This document shows, piece by piece, positions 6,566 to 12,864 of a stretch of 12,864 nucleotides of DNA. This DNA comes from Novosphingobium sp. UBA1948 (GTDB lineage: Bacteria > Pseudomonadota > Alphaproteobacteria > Sphingomonadales > Sphingomonadaceae), in assembly GCA_002336765.1 (NCBI GenBank), contig DDES01000029.1:24568-37431 (forward strand), given 5' to 3'. The translations under genes and the position numbers were made by a program. The first letter of the stretch is position 1; every line of letters starts with the position of its first letter. Below the pieces are notes generated by a model, which was not told where the DNA came from, did not search any database, and saw only the letters and a list, made by a program, of their open reading frames with translations.

Positions 6566-9547
6566 ATGCCTCCCATGTTATCCACTTTGCAGGAGAGCGA
6601 CCACGCGCTGGCGCGGGAAGCTGGCGTCGAACTGGACAATCTGCGCGCCCAGCTCGAGGCGATCGGTCTGACTTCGGACGAACGTGGGCTGCTGGCGCCA
6701 CTTGTTCCCGCGTTCAATGCCAGGGCCGAAGTCTTCAGCCAGCGTTTTTATGACAAATTCGGGCATCATACCGAACTGGCCGCGCTGCTGCCCAATCAGG
6801 CAAAGGTCAGCCACCTGCGCGCCACGCTGTTGACCTATGTCCGCCAGTTGTTGGGGGCGCCTGTCGACGCCGCCTATCTCGTCGAACGGCTGAAGCTCGG
6901 CGTGGTTCACCAACGGATCGGACTTACCCCTCCGTGGTATCTCATTACCTGCGGACATATCCTGTGCGAATTGCTCGAACCGCTGGAACAGCATTATACC
7001 GATGTTGCGCAGCAAACCAACGCTGTGATCGCGCTGGTCAAGTCGATGCTGTTTGATGCCGGACTGGCGCTGCACGGCTATGGCTTCCGCCTTGAGCGCA
7101 TGATCGGCACCGATCACAACGACCACGCGCCGCCCCCCGCGCAGCCGCCGGTTTCCGAGCCACACGCAGCGCCCGAATATGCCCGCATGAAGCTTGAAAC
7201 GGGCCTGATCGCCAGTCGCGCCAGCTATATCGGCATCGATGCGGCAGACCGTGCCTGCCTCACCGCCATCCGGCCCGCGCTGGCCGAAGCAGCGGGCAGC
7301 GTTATGGACGGGTTTTATGCCTGGTTTCGGTCCCATGAAGCCACCGCGAGGCTGGTGGACGGCAACAGCGTCGAGCGCCTGCGCCATCAGGTCGCCTCCT
7401 ACTGGGACGAGGTGACCCGCGCCGATTTCGGCGTAACCTATGCAGCGTCGCGGGTGCGGGTCGGGGTGATGCACGAGCGGATCGGCCTCACCCCTGACTG
7501 GTATATCGCGGGCCTCGCGCGTCAATTGGAGGGCTTTATCCGCGCATTGCCCGCAGGCGGCGGAATCGCACCCGTGCGGGCCTTGCTCAAGGCCGTGTTC
7601 TTCGATCTCTCCTTCGTGATCGATGCCTATATGGAGGCGCGCATCCGCGAATTGCTGCGCACCGAACAATATGCGGCAAGGCTGGTGTCGGATATGACAT
7701 CGGGCGTGGTGGTGATCGACGCAGCCAGAGAGGTGGTGTCGGCCAACCGGGCCATCATCGACATGCTGGGCCGCGATCCGGGCCTACTCTATCGCCGCCC
7801 CGTCGGTGAAGTCCTGCCTTTTCCCGGACTTGATAGCATGATCGCGGACAGTGAAGCCGATCCCGTCCGCCGCGTGATCGACATCGTGCACCACAAGGCG
7901 CGCCAGTTCCGCCTGACCGTACTGACGCTGGAAAGTCGTTCGGGACACGCAGGGCAGCGCGGCATCCTGATCGAGGATGTGACCGACGTGCTGGGCCTCG
8001 CCCGCGATATGGGCCGACAGGATGTGGAGGTCGAAACCATCATCGCCTCAACCCGCGCGGTCGTATGGTCGGCGCGGGCCGGCAGCGGCACCGTGGTTTC
8101 CCTGTCGCGTGCAGTAGTCGATGTGCTGGGCCATCGCGATGTGGCCTTGCTCGGGCGCAGCCATGCGCTCGAGGCACTGGTGCATAGCGACGATCGGGCC
8201 CTGTTTCGCTCGCTGGTGGAAGGGTTGGCTGCGGGCGAACGCCGCGAGGCCGAACATCGCATGGTGCGCGCCGACGGCAGCATCATCTGGGCCCGCACCA
8301 TCACCGCACAGGGCAAAGGGAGCGACGGCGAGGACCACGTACTGGGTTTCACGCTCGACATTTCCGAGTTGCGCGAGGCGCAGGAACGGCAAAGGCAGGC
8401 CGCAGCGCTAGCCCAGCATATGGAAACGATCACCCGCCTCACCGGCGGCCTGGCGCATGATTTCAACAACACGCTCACGGTCATTTCGGCCAATATCCAG
8501 CTGGCGATGGCGCGCAGCGAGGATCCCGCCCTGCGCGATCTGCTGGCCCGCGCCATGCAATCGGCCAATCTGGGCGCCAGCCTCAACCGCCGCCTGCTTG
8601 GCTACACCCGCCGTTCGGCCGAACCATGGGGGCTGTTCGATCCCAACCCCCGCATTGCCGATCTGGCGCTGGTGCTGGAGCGGACACTGGGCGAAGGCAT
8701 TACGCTGGACCTTCGGCTTGAAAGCGGCTCGGGCGCCATTGTCGCGGCGCCCTCGGCTTTTGACAGCGCGCTGCTCAATCTGGTCATCAACGCACGCGAT
8801 GCCATGTCTGCGGGCGGCACCATCACGATCACCGCGCGCAAGGCGGCCGACACGGGGCCCTCCGGCTGGATCGAGATCGCCGTGCATGACGATGGCGCGG
8901 GCATGCCGCCCGAAGTGGCCCGACAAGCCGCGCAAGCCTATTTCTCGACCAAACATGGCAGCCAGGGCACCGGCACGGGCCTTGGCCTCTATATGGTGCG
9001 CGATTTCATGGAAAGCGCGGGCGGTACGATGGCCATCGCCAGCTCGGAGGCGACCGGTACCACGGTGCGTCTGAGATTTCCGCGCCAGCCCCTGCCCCCG
9101 CCAACCTGCTGCGATCCGCTCTACAGCGACTGGCTTCCCCAGCAGCAGACACCCGCGGCACCACGCCCGCGCCATCTGCTGCTGGCCCAGCCCGATGCAC
9201 AGATCCGGCTGGCGCTGGAGGAGTTGCTGACTCCCATGGGTTATACCGTCACCAGTTGCGGCAGCCACGCCGCCGCACTGGAAACATTGGGCGGTCAATC
9301 CTTCGACATACTGCTGTGTGACAGCGTGATGCCGGATGCCAATGGTCTGGCGCTGGCCAATACAGCGGCGGCCTTGCATCCTGATCTGGGTGTGCTGGTG
9401 ATGACGGCATGGCGCGACCGCCTGCCCGAACGCGGCGGCAGGGTCACCCAAGTGGTAAAACCCTTTACCACACAGGAACTGGTCGCTGCACTCGACGGGG
9501 TTTTTCAGGCGCTGGCCAAAGACTCGACATGCGAGGCGAGCATATAG
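6566..9547 (+). CDS. Hybrid sensor histidine kinase with two tandem protoglobin (globin-coupled sensor) domains
   Basis: A 993-aa soluble hybrid kinase with no signal peptide or membrane span. Domains in order: protoglobin 1 (about 15-180) with B-helix Tyr62 in RFYDKF and proximal His115 in GVVHQRIGLTPPWY; a Pro-rich linker (about 183-204); protoglobin 2 (about 205-370) with Tyr251 and His303 in GVMHERIGLTPDWY; a PAS-like domain (about 371-475); a second PAS_3/PAC-like domain (about 490-600); HisKA with GGLAHDFNNTL, phospho-acceptor His631; HATPase with N-box NLVINARDA (738-746), HDDGAG (774-779) and GTGTGLGL (801-808); and a C-terminal receiver (about 868-980) with Asp919, Thr947 and Lys965. 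In known globin-coupled sensors the H-x-R-I-G-L histidine binds heme iron, so sensing of O2, NO or CO is expected. The receiver starts LLLAQPD where VDD is normal, so its acidic pair is lost. ATG 6566 has a weak GGA upstream; ATG 6575 is the alternative. The 3' end overlaps the convergent response-regulator gene by 43 bp. Confidence 0.92.
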   Translation: MPPMLSTLQESDHALAREAGVELDNLRAQLEAIGLTSDERGLLAPLVPAFNARAEVFSQRFYDKFGHHTELAALLPNQAKVSHLRATLLTYVRQLLGAPVDAAYLVERLKLGVVHQRIGLTPPWYLITCGHILCELLEPLEQHYTDVAQQTNAVIALVKSMLFDAGLALHGYGFRLERMIGTDHNDHAPPPAQPPVSEPHAAPEYARMKLETGLIASRASYIGIDAADRACLTAIRPALAEAAGSVMDGFYAWFRSHEATARLVDGNSVERLRHQVASYWDEVTRADFGVTYAASRVRVGVMHERIGLTPDWYIAGLARQLEGFIRALPAGGGIAPVRALLKAVFFDLSFVIDAYMEARIRELLRTEQYAARLVSDMTSGVVVIDAAREVVSANRAIIDMLGRDPGLLYRRPVGEVLPFPGLDSMIADSEADPVRRVIDIVHHKARQFRLTVLTLESRSGHAGQRGILIEDVTDVLGLARDMGRQDVEVETIIASTRAVVWSARAGSGTVVSLSRAVVDVLGHRDVALLGRSHALEALVHSDDRALFRSLVEGLAAGERREAEHRMVRADGSIIWARTITAQGKGSDGEDHVLGFTLDISELREAQERQRQAAALAQHMETITRLTGGLAHDFNNTLTVISANIQLAMARSEDPALRDLLARAMQSANLGASLNRRLLGYTRRSAEPWGLFDPNPRIADLALVLERTLGEGITLDLRLESGSGAIVAAPSAFDSALLNLVINARDAMSAGGTITITARKAADTGPSGWIEIAVHDDGAGMPPEVARQAAQAYFSTKHGSQGTGTGLGLYMVRDFMESAGGTMAIASSEATGTTVRLRFPRQPLPPPTCCDPLYSDWLPQQQTPAAPRPRHLLLAQPDAQIRLALEELLTPMGYTVTSCGSHAAALETLGGQSFDILLCDSVMPDANGLALANTAAALHPDLGVLVMTAWRDRLPERGGRVTQVVKPFTTQELVAALDGVFQALAKDSTCEASI

Positions 9548-10263
9548 CCTTTGCCCCATACGGTCTGGATCAGCGGCGCGCTCTGGCCCTCGCGATCCAG
9601 CTTTTTGCGCAGCCGCCCCACCACCGTATCGATCGTGCGATCATAGGGCGACCATTTGCGCCCGCGCAGCACCTCGCACACGGCGTCGCGCGACACCACC
9701 TGCCCTGCCGATTGCAGCAACATCCGCAAAATGGTGAACTCGCTGGTGGTGAGCGGGATGTCCTCGCCGGTCGAAACCCGTGTCAGCCGGTGCTGCTCGT
9801 CGTCCAGCCGGAAATCCGCGAAACGGAAGCTGCGCTGGTCGGCACCACGCTCGTCGCCCGCCATCCAGCCTTCCAGCGAACGGCGGCGTAGCACCGCCTC
9901 GATCCGCAGGACCATCTCGCGCAACAGGAACGGTTTGACGATATAGTCATCCGCCCCGACATCCAGCCCCTGCAACCGTTCATGCGGGCCGGAGCGACTG
10001 GTGATCATGATGATCGGCACTCTGGATCGCTGGCGGATGGCATGGGCCAGCTCAAGCCCGTCATCACGGCCAAGGTTAAGATCGAGCGAGATAAGATCGA
10101 TCTCCTCCTCGCGCTCGAGCAATCGCATCAGGGCCTCGCCCCCTTCGGCCTCGACCACGCGATAGCCTTCCTGTTCCAGTCCCTGCTTGATCGAATAGCG
10201 GATTTGGGGATCATCATCGACCACGGCTATTCGGCGCGCAGTTACGGAATTGGCTTTGCCCAT
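9505..10263 (-). CDS. OmpR/PhoB-family response regulator
   Basis: A 252-aa two-domain DNA-binding regulator. The receiver (about 11-125) is canonical: acidic residues in VVDDDP (Asp16/Asp17), phospho-acceptor Asp61 in LISLDLNLG, Thr88 in IIMITSR and Lys110 in YIVKPF. A winged helix (about 145-245) follows, with the recognition-helix region SPYDRTIDTVVGRLRKKLD and the wing VWGKGYML, typical of the OmpR class. It is expected to bind direct repeats in promoters when phosphorylated. It is convergent with the globin kinase, which may be its partner; the kinase's own receiver lacks the acidic pair, so this protein is the better candidate phosphate acceptor, but pairing is inference. The start at 10263 has only a distant AAGG. 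Two TAACGCCTT repeats 10 bp apart lie 36 bp upstream and may be its own operator. The 5' end is divergent from the btuB transcript. Confidence 0.92.
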   Translation of the reverse strand: MGKANSVTARRIAVVDDDPQIRYSIKQGLEQEGYRVVEAEGGEALMRLLEREEEIDLISLDLNLGRDDGLELAHAIRQRSRVPIIMITSRSGPHERLQGLDVGADDYIVKPFLLREMVLRIEAVLRRRSLEGWMAGDERGADQRSFRFADFRLDDEQHRLTRVSTGEDIPLTTSEFTILRMLLQSAGQVVSRDAVCEVLRGRKWSPYDRTIDTVVGRLRKKLDREGQSAPLIQTVWGKGYMLASHVESLASA

Positions 10264-10298
10264 AAGCGGTTAGGTTACCTTTTTTCTCTTTATCCTCT

Positions 10299-10317
10299 TA
10301 ACGCCTTGTAACGCCTT
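10299..10317. repeat. Direct repeat pair TAACGCCTT, 10-bp period, upstream of the response regulator
   Basis: TAACGCCTT occurs at 10299-10307 and again at 10309-10317, a repeat of one helical turn. OmpR-family regulators commonly bind such 10-11-bp spaced direct repeats, and this pair lies in the divergent spacer just upstream of an OmpR-type gene. Autoregulation is a reasonable guess; nothing else in the sequence proves it. Confidence 0.5.
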
Positions 10318-10356
10318 CCCGCCGCTTGGCCAGTGCTGTCTCCATACAAAAACGGC

Positions 10357-10385
10357 TTGGCACGCCGGAAAGCCGCACCTATAGG
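10357..10385 (+). promoter_or_regulatory. Sigma-70-type promoter of the cobalamin riboswitch / btuB transcript
   Basis: TTGGCA (10357-10362, five of six consensus bases) is followed after exactly 17 bp by TATAGG (10380-10385, four of six). Transcription would begin near 10392, about 24 nt before the aptamer's P1 stem, which fits well. Confidence 0.62.
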
Positions 10386-10415
10386 CACCCACGTTGCGGA
10401 AAAAGCGCAACACAT

Positions 10416-10616
10416 GCACTGGTGTCCCACAAGGACTTAAAACGGGAACACGGTAAGGCGCATCGCGCCCGATCCGGGGCTGTCCCTGCAACTGTAAGCG
10501 GCGAGCGCGATGCAAGCGCCGGCAAGGCCCGCAAGGCCGGTCCGGCAACCACTGTGCCAAGGCACGGGAAGGTTTGCACCACGTCATGACCCGTGAGCCA
10601 GGAGACCTGCCAGCGC
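10416..10616 (+). promoter_or_regulatory. Cobalamin (B12) riboswitch aptamer
   Basis: The aptamer binds adenosyl- or another cobalamin and turns down the downstream receptor gene. Conserved blocks appear in order: GGGAACACGGT (10444-10454), GATCCGGGGCTGTCCCTGCA then ACTGTAAGCGG (10471-10501), CCACTGTGCCAAGGCACGGG (L5 hairpin region, about 10549-10568), GGGAAGG (10566-10572) and the B12 box AGCCAGGAGACCTGCC (10596-10611). The closing P1 stem can form between GCACTGG (10416-10422) and CCAGCGC (10610-10616) with one A-C mismatch. Placement ahead of a btuB-like receptor is the standard context for RF00174-type elements. Confidence 0.95.
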
Positions 10617-10814
10617 GTGGTCGCTCTTGCCGTGGTTCAGGGATTGGCCAAGGCACGGTATCTCCGTCTGGGCGACGAAGCATTGCGGCCGGGGTCGCAA
10701 GGCGGGTTGCGCGCGGGCGACAGGTGCCCGTCCGTGGCGGGATTTGCCTTTTGCTGGTTTGCGCCAGCGCGCCCCATGCCGCCCGTGATCCGTCCGGCGC
10801 CTTGGGGATATCCC
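10617..10814 (+). promoter_or_regulatory. Riboswitch expression platform and untranslated leader of btuB
   Basis: This 198-nt stretch joins the aptamer to the receptor start. It is open in the btuB frame, but I read it as leader because the signal peptide begins only at 10815. Near its end GCCTTGG (10799-10805) is complementary to CCAAGGC of the aptamer L5 loop (10557-10563) and runs into the Shine-Dalgarno GGGGA (10804-10808). A short stem ATCC (10788-10791) with GGAT (10806-10809) would present it as an L13 loop. A 12-nt copy of the L5 segment (GCCAAGGCACGG) sits at 10647-10658. I see no U-tract terminator, so translational control is more likely. Confidence 0.6.
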
Positions 10815-12824
10815 GTGAAGAGTCTATTTGCCTGTTCCACCGCGCTGCTGGCGCTGGTTTCCACTTCCGCCCATGCGACGTCTGCGGATACCACTTCCGC
10901 CGAAGCCGATGACGCCATCGTTGTTTCGGCCAGCCGCTCGGGCGATGCCATTTCCAGCGACAAGCTGGCCGCCTCGGTCACCGTGCTGGAAGCCGCCGAT
11001 CTCGACCAGCGCCAGACCCGCGCCGTGTCCGACATCCTGCGCGATGTCCCCGGCGTTGCCGTCAACCGGATGGGCGGTATCGGCGGACTGACCCAGATCC
11101 GCATTCGCGGTTCGGAAGCCAACCATGTGCTGGTGTTTGTCGACGGCATCAAGGTTGGCGACCCCTACACCGGCGAGTTCGATTTCGGCAATCTGCTGGC
11201 CGATTCAGCCGCGCGGATCGAGGTTTTGCGCGGCCAGCAATCCTCGCTTTACGGTTCTGACGCGATCGGCGGTGTCATCAGCTACACCACCCTGTCCGGC
11301 CGCGAGGCCAAGGGACTGGCCTCCCGCGCCGAGGGTGGCTCCTTCGGAACGTTCAACACCAGCGCCCGTTTGGGCGGCACACTGGGCACAGACGCCGATT
11401 ATGCGCTGACCGCCACCTATCTGACCACCCACGGTACACCCAGCTCGCCTACCGGCACCCGCGCCTTGACCGCCGACAATCTCACCCTGTCGGGCAAGGT
11501 GAACTACACGCCTGCCGCCAACCTGAAGCTGTCGGCCGTGGCGCGCTACAGCGATACCTATGCCGACACCAACGATCAGGGCATCGACGCCTCCTCGCCG
11601 GTGGTGCAGGGCTATCAGACCATCACCACGCTCGACACGCCCTCGTCCTATGGCCGCGCCAAGGCGTTTTACGGCCTAGCCAGCGCGGCGCTCGATCTGC
11701 TGGGCGGCGCATGGAGCCAGGCGCTTTCAGGCCAATACACCGACATCATCCGCGACAATTATGCCGCATGGGGCTATTCCTCGGGCAGCAAGGGCCAGCG
11801 CTATCGCGGATCCTATACCAGCACCGGCCGCTTCTCCACCGGCGCCGCCAAGCACCGCGTCACGCTGGCGCTGGATGCGGAGCGCGAGGAATTCCGCACC
11901 ATCGACCCCAGCGGTTATGCCTTCACCGGCAAAAACAGCATCGATACGCTGGGCGTGGTCGGCCAGTATGATCTGGCGCTGGGCGATGCGGCCACATTTG
12001 GCGCGGCGGTGCGCCATGATGCCAACGAGAAGTTTGGCGATGCCACCACATGGCGCGCCTCGGCCTCCTATCGCTTCAACACGGCGACGCGGCTGCATGG
12101 CGCCTATGGCACGGGCGTTAAGAACCCCACTGCGACCGAGCTGTTCGGCTATGCCACGGGGCTTTATATTGGCAATCCGAACCTGCGGCCCGAGCGTTCC
12201 TCGGGCTGGGAAATCGGATTGGAGCAACCGCTGCTGGGCAAGGCGCTGACGCTGGGCGCCACCTATTTCAACAGCCGCTTCACCAACCAGATCGAGACGA
12301 CCTATATCTTCGTTGGCGGCGCCTTCCTGTCCACCACCGCCAACAACGCGGTCACTTCGCGCCAGAGCGGCGTGGAATTCTCCGCCCGCGCCCAGACCAG
12401 CGACTGGCAGGTGAACCTTGCCTACACCTATCTCCACGCCCCGCAATCGGTGCAGGCGCTGGTGGGGCAGAACACCGGCGGTTTTGCAGCCACGCAGGCG
12501 GTGGAAACGCAGGCCGTGCGCCGTCCGCAGGATAGCGCCAGCCTTGTCATCGCCTATGCGCCCAAGGCCAGCCCGTTTTCGGCCAATCTCGCCATCCGCC
12601 ACAATGGCACGATGCGCGACTATGCCTTCAACTCGTCGTACCAGCGGCTGCTGGTCGATCTGAAGGCCTATACGTTGGTCAATCTGGGCGCTGCTTACCA
12701 GATCAATCCGCAGGTGCGGCTCTATGGCCGCTTGGAAAACCTGCTGGGCGAGAAGTATCAGGAGGTCTTCACCGTCGCCACCGCAGGCCGTGCGGCCTAT
12801 GGCGGCGTGAGCGTGAAGTTCTGA
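10815..12824 (+). CDS. btuB: TonB-dependent outer-membrane vitamin B12 receptor BtuB
   Basis: A 669-aa outer-membrane receptor that takes up cobalamin using TonB energy. The N-terminus is a Sec signal peptide (VKSLFACSTALLALVSTSAHA), followed by a TonB box DAIVVSAS (about 33-40, compare DTLVVTA in E. coli BtuB). A plug domain follows with ITQ-type motifs: LTQIRIRGSEANHVLVFVDG, RIEVLRGQQSSLYGSDAIGG. The rest is a long beta-barrel with alternating aromatic strands, the RPERSSGWEIGLEQ motif and RLENLLGEKYQEV near the end, terminating in Phe as expected for BAM recognition. The frame is open back to 10593, inside the riboswitch, but GTG 10815 is preferred: GGGGA lies 6 nt upstream and the signal peptide starts there. 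The cobalamin riboswitch upstream is strong independent support for the substrate. The downstream genes, perhaps more B12 functions, are outside the window. Confidence 0.93.
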   Translation: MKSLFACSTALLALVSTSAHATSADTTSAEADDAIVVSASRSGDAISSDKLAASVTVLEAADLDQRQTRAVSDILRDVPGVAVNRMGGIGGLTQIRIRGSEANHVLVFVDGIKVGDPYTGEFDFGNLLADSAARIEVLRGQQSSLYGSDAIGGVISYTTLSGREAKGLASRAEGGSFGTFNTSARLGGTLGTDADYALTATYLTTHGTPSSPTGTRALTADNLTLSGKVNYTPAANLKLSAVARYSDTYADTNDQGIDASSPVVQGYQTITTLDTPSSYGRAKAFYGLASAALDLLGGAWSQALSGQYTDIIRDNYAAWGYSSGSKGQRYRGSYTSTGRFSTGAAKHRVTLALDAEREEFRTIDPSGYAFTGKNSIDTLGVVGQYDLALGDAATFGAAVRHDANEKFGDATTWRASASYRFNTATRLHGAYGTGVKNPTATELFGYATGLYIGNPNLRPERSSGWEIGLEQPLLGKALTLGATYFNSRFTNQIETTYIFVGGAFLSTTANNAVTSRQSGVEFSARAQTSDWQVNLAYTYLHAPQSVQALVGQNTGGFAATQAVETQAVRRPQDSASLVIAYAPKASPFSANLAIRHNGTMRDYAFNSSYQRLLVDLKAYTLVNLGAAYQINPQVRLYGRLENLLGEKYQEVFTVATAGRAAYGGVSVKF

Positions 12825-12835
12825 TGCGGATCTGC

Positions 12836-12864
12836 GGCTGGCCCCTATTTCCGGCGGGCCAGCC
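12836..12864 (+). terminator. GC-rich inverted repeat after btuB, possible terminator
   Basis: GGCTGGCCC (12836-12844) and GGGCCAGCC (12856-12864) form a perfect 9-bp stem with an 11-nt loop, starting 12 bp after the btuB stop. The window ends exactly at the stem, so a T-run cannot be checked; it could be a terminator or an intergenic hairpin in a continuing operon. Confidence 0.5.

Noticed and set aside
6578..7669. 363-codon minus-strand open frame opposite the globin domains
   Set aside because: The plus strand carries two intact protoglobin signatures; the antisense product is His/Gln/Gly-rich without a motif.
8408..9559. 383-codon minus-strand open frame opposite the kinase domains
   Set aside because: It lies antisense to HisKA, HATPase and receiver motifs that are clearly coding on the plus strand, and its product has no recognisable domain.
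10593..10814. N-terminal extension of the btuB frame into the riboswitch
   Set aside because: The extension would begin inside the aptamer next to the B12 box and put 74 residues ahead of a normal signal peptide. GTG 10815 has a good Shine-Dalgarno and gives a mature BtuB-like length.

Overview
The window is GC-rich DNA with compact, often overlapping genes and strong G/C third-position bias. The protein families present fit an alphaproteobacterium, probably a sphingomonad of the Novosphingobium/Sphingomonas kind: an exported YtcJ-like amidohydrolase, a TonB-dependent receptor under a cobalamin riboswitch, and a DUF3142-type lipoprotein. The taxonomic placement is inferred from style and content; no phylogenetic marker is present. 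I see no mobile element, CRISPR array, tRNA or rRNA.

Left part (1-2937): the start of a minus-strand threonine ammonia-lyase runs off the left edge. Divergent from it is a plus-strand pair joined by an ATGA overlap, a 3-hydroxyisobutyrate-dehydrogenase-family reductase and a secreted metal-dependent amidohydrolase. The amidohydrolase ends tail-to-tail, with an 8-bp overlap, on a minus-strand cluster.

Minus-strand envelope cluster (6378 down to 2930): in transcription order this holds an uncharacterised 130-aa helical protein, a 41-aa single-span membrane peptide with a strong Shine-Dalgarno, a 698-aa exported Cys-containing protein of unknown function, and a DUF3142-like lipoprotein whose GTG start overlaps the preceding stop. 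It looks like an undescribed envelope-associated operon.

Signalling part (6379-10263): an AT-rich divergent spacer with ATTGT repeats precedes a 993-aa soluble hybrid histidine kinase. It carries two tandem protoglobin (globin-coupled-sensor) domains, each with its own proximal histidine, then two PAS-like domains, HisKA, HATPase and a C-terminal receiver that has lost the usual acidic pair. An OmpR-type response regulator is encoded convergently, and the two 3' ends overlap by 43 bp. The likely theme is gas (O2, NO or CO) or redox sensing by heme.

Right part (10264-12864): the response-regulator gene and a btuB-like vitamin B12 receptor gene are divergent. The receptor has a recognisable sigma-70 promoter, a cobalamin aptamer with an intact B12 box, a roughly 200-nt expression platform, and a GTG start. 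The Shine-Dalgarno of that start overlaps a 7-nt complement of the aptamer L5 loop, which is a good candidate for L5-L13 kissing-loop control of translation. A GC-rich inverted repeat follows the stop at the window edge.
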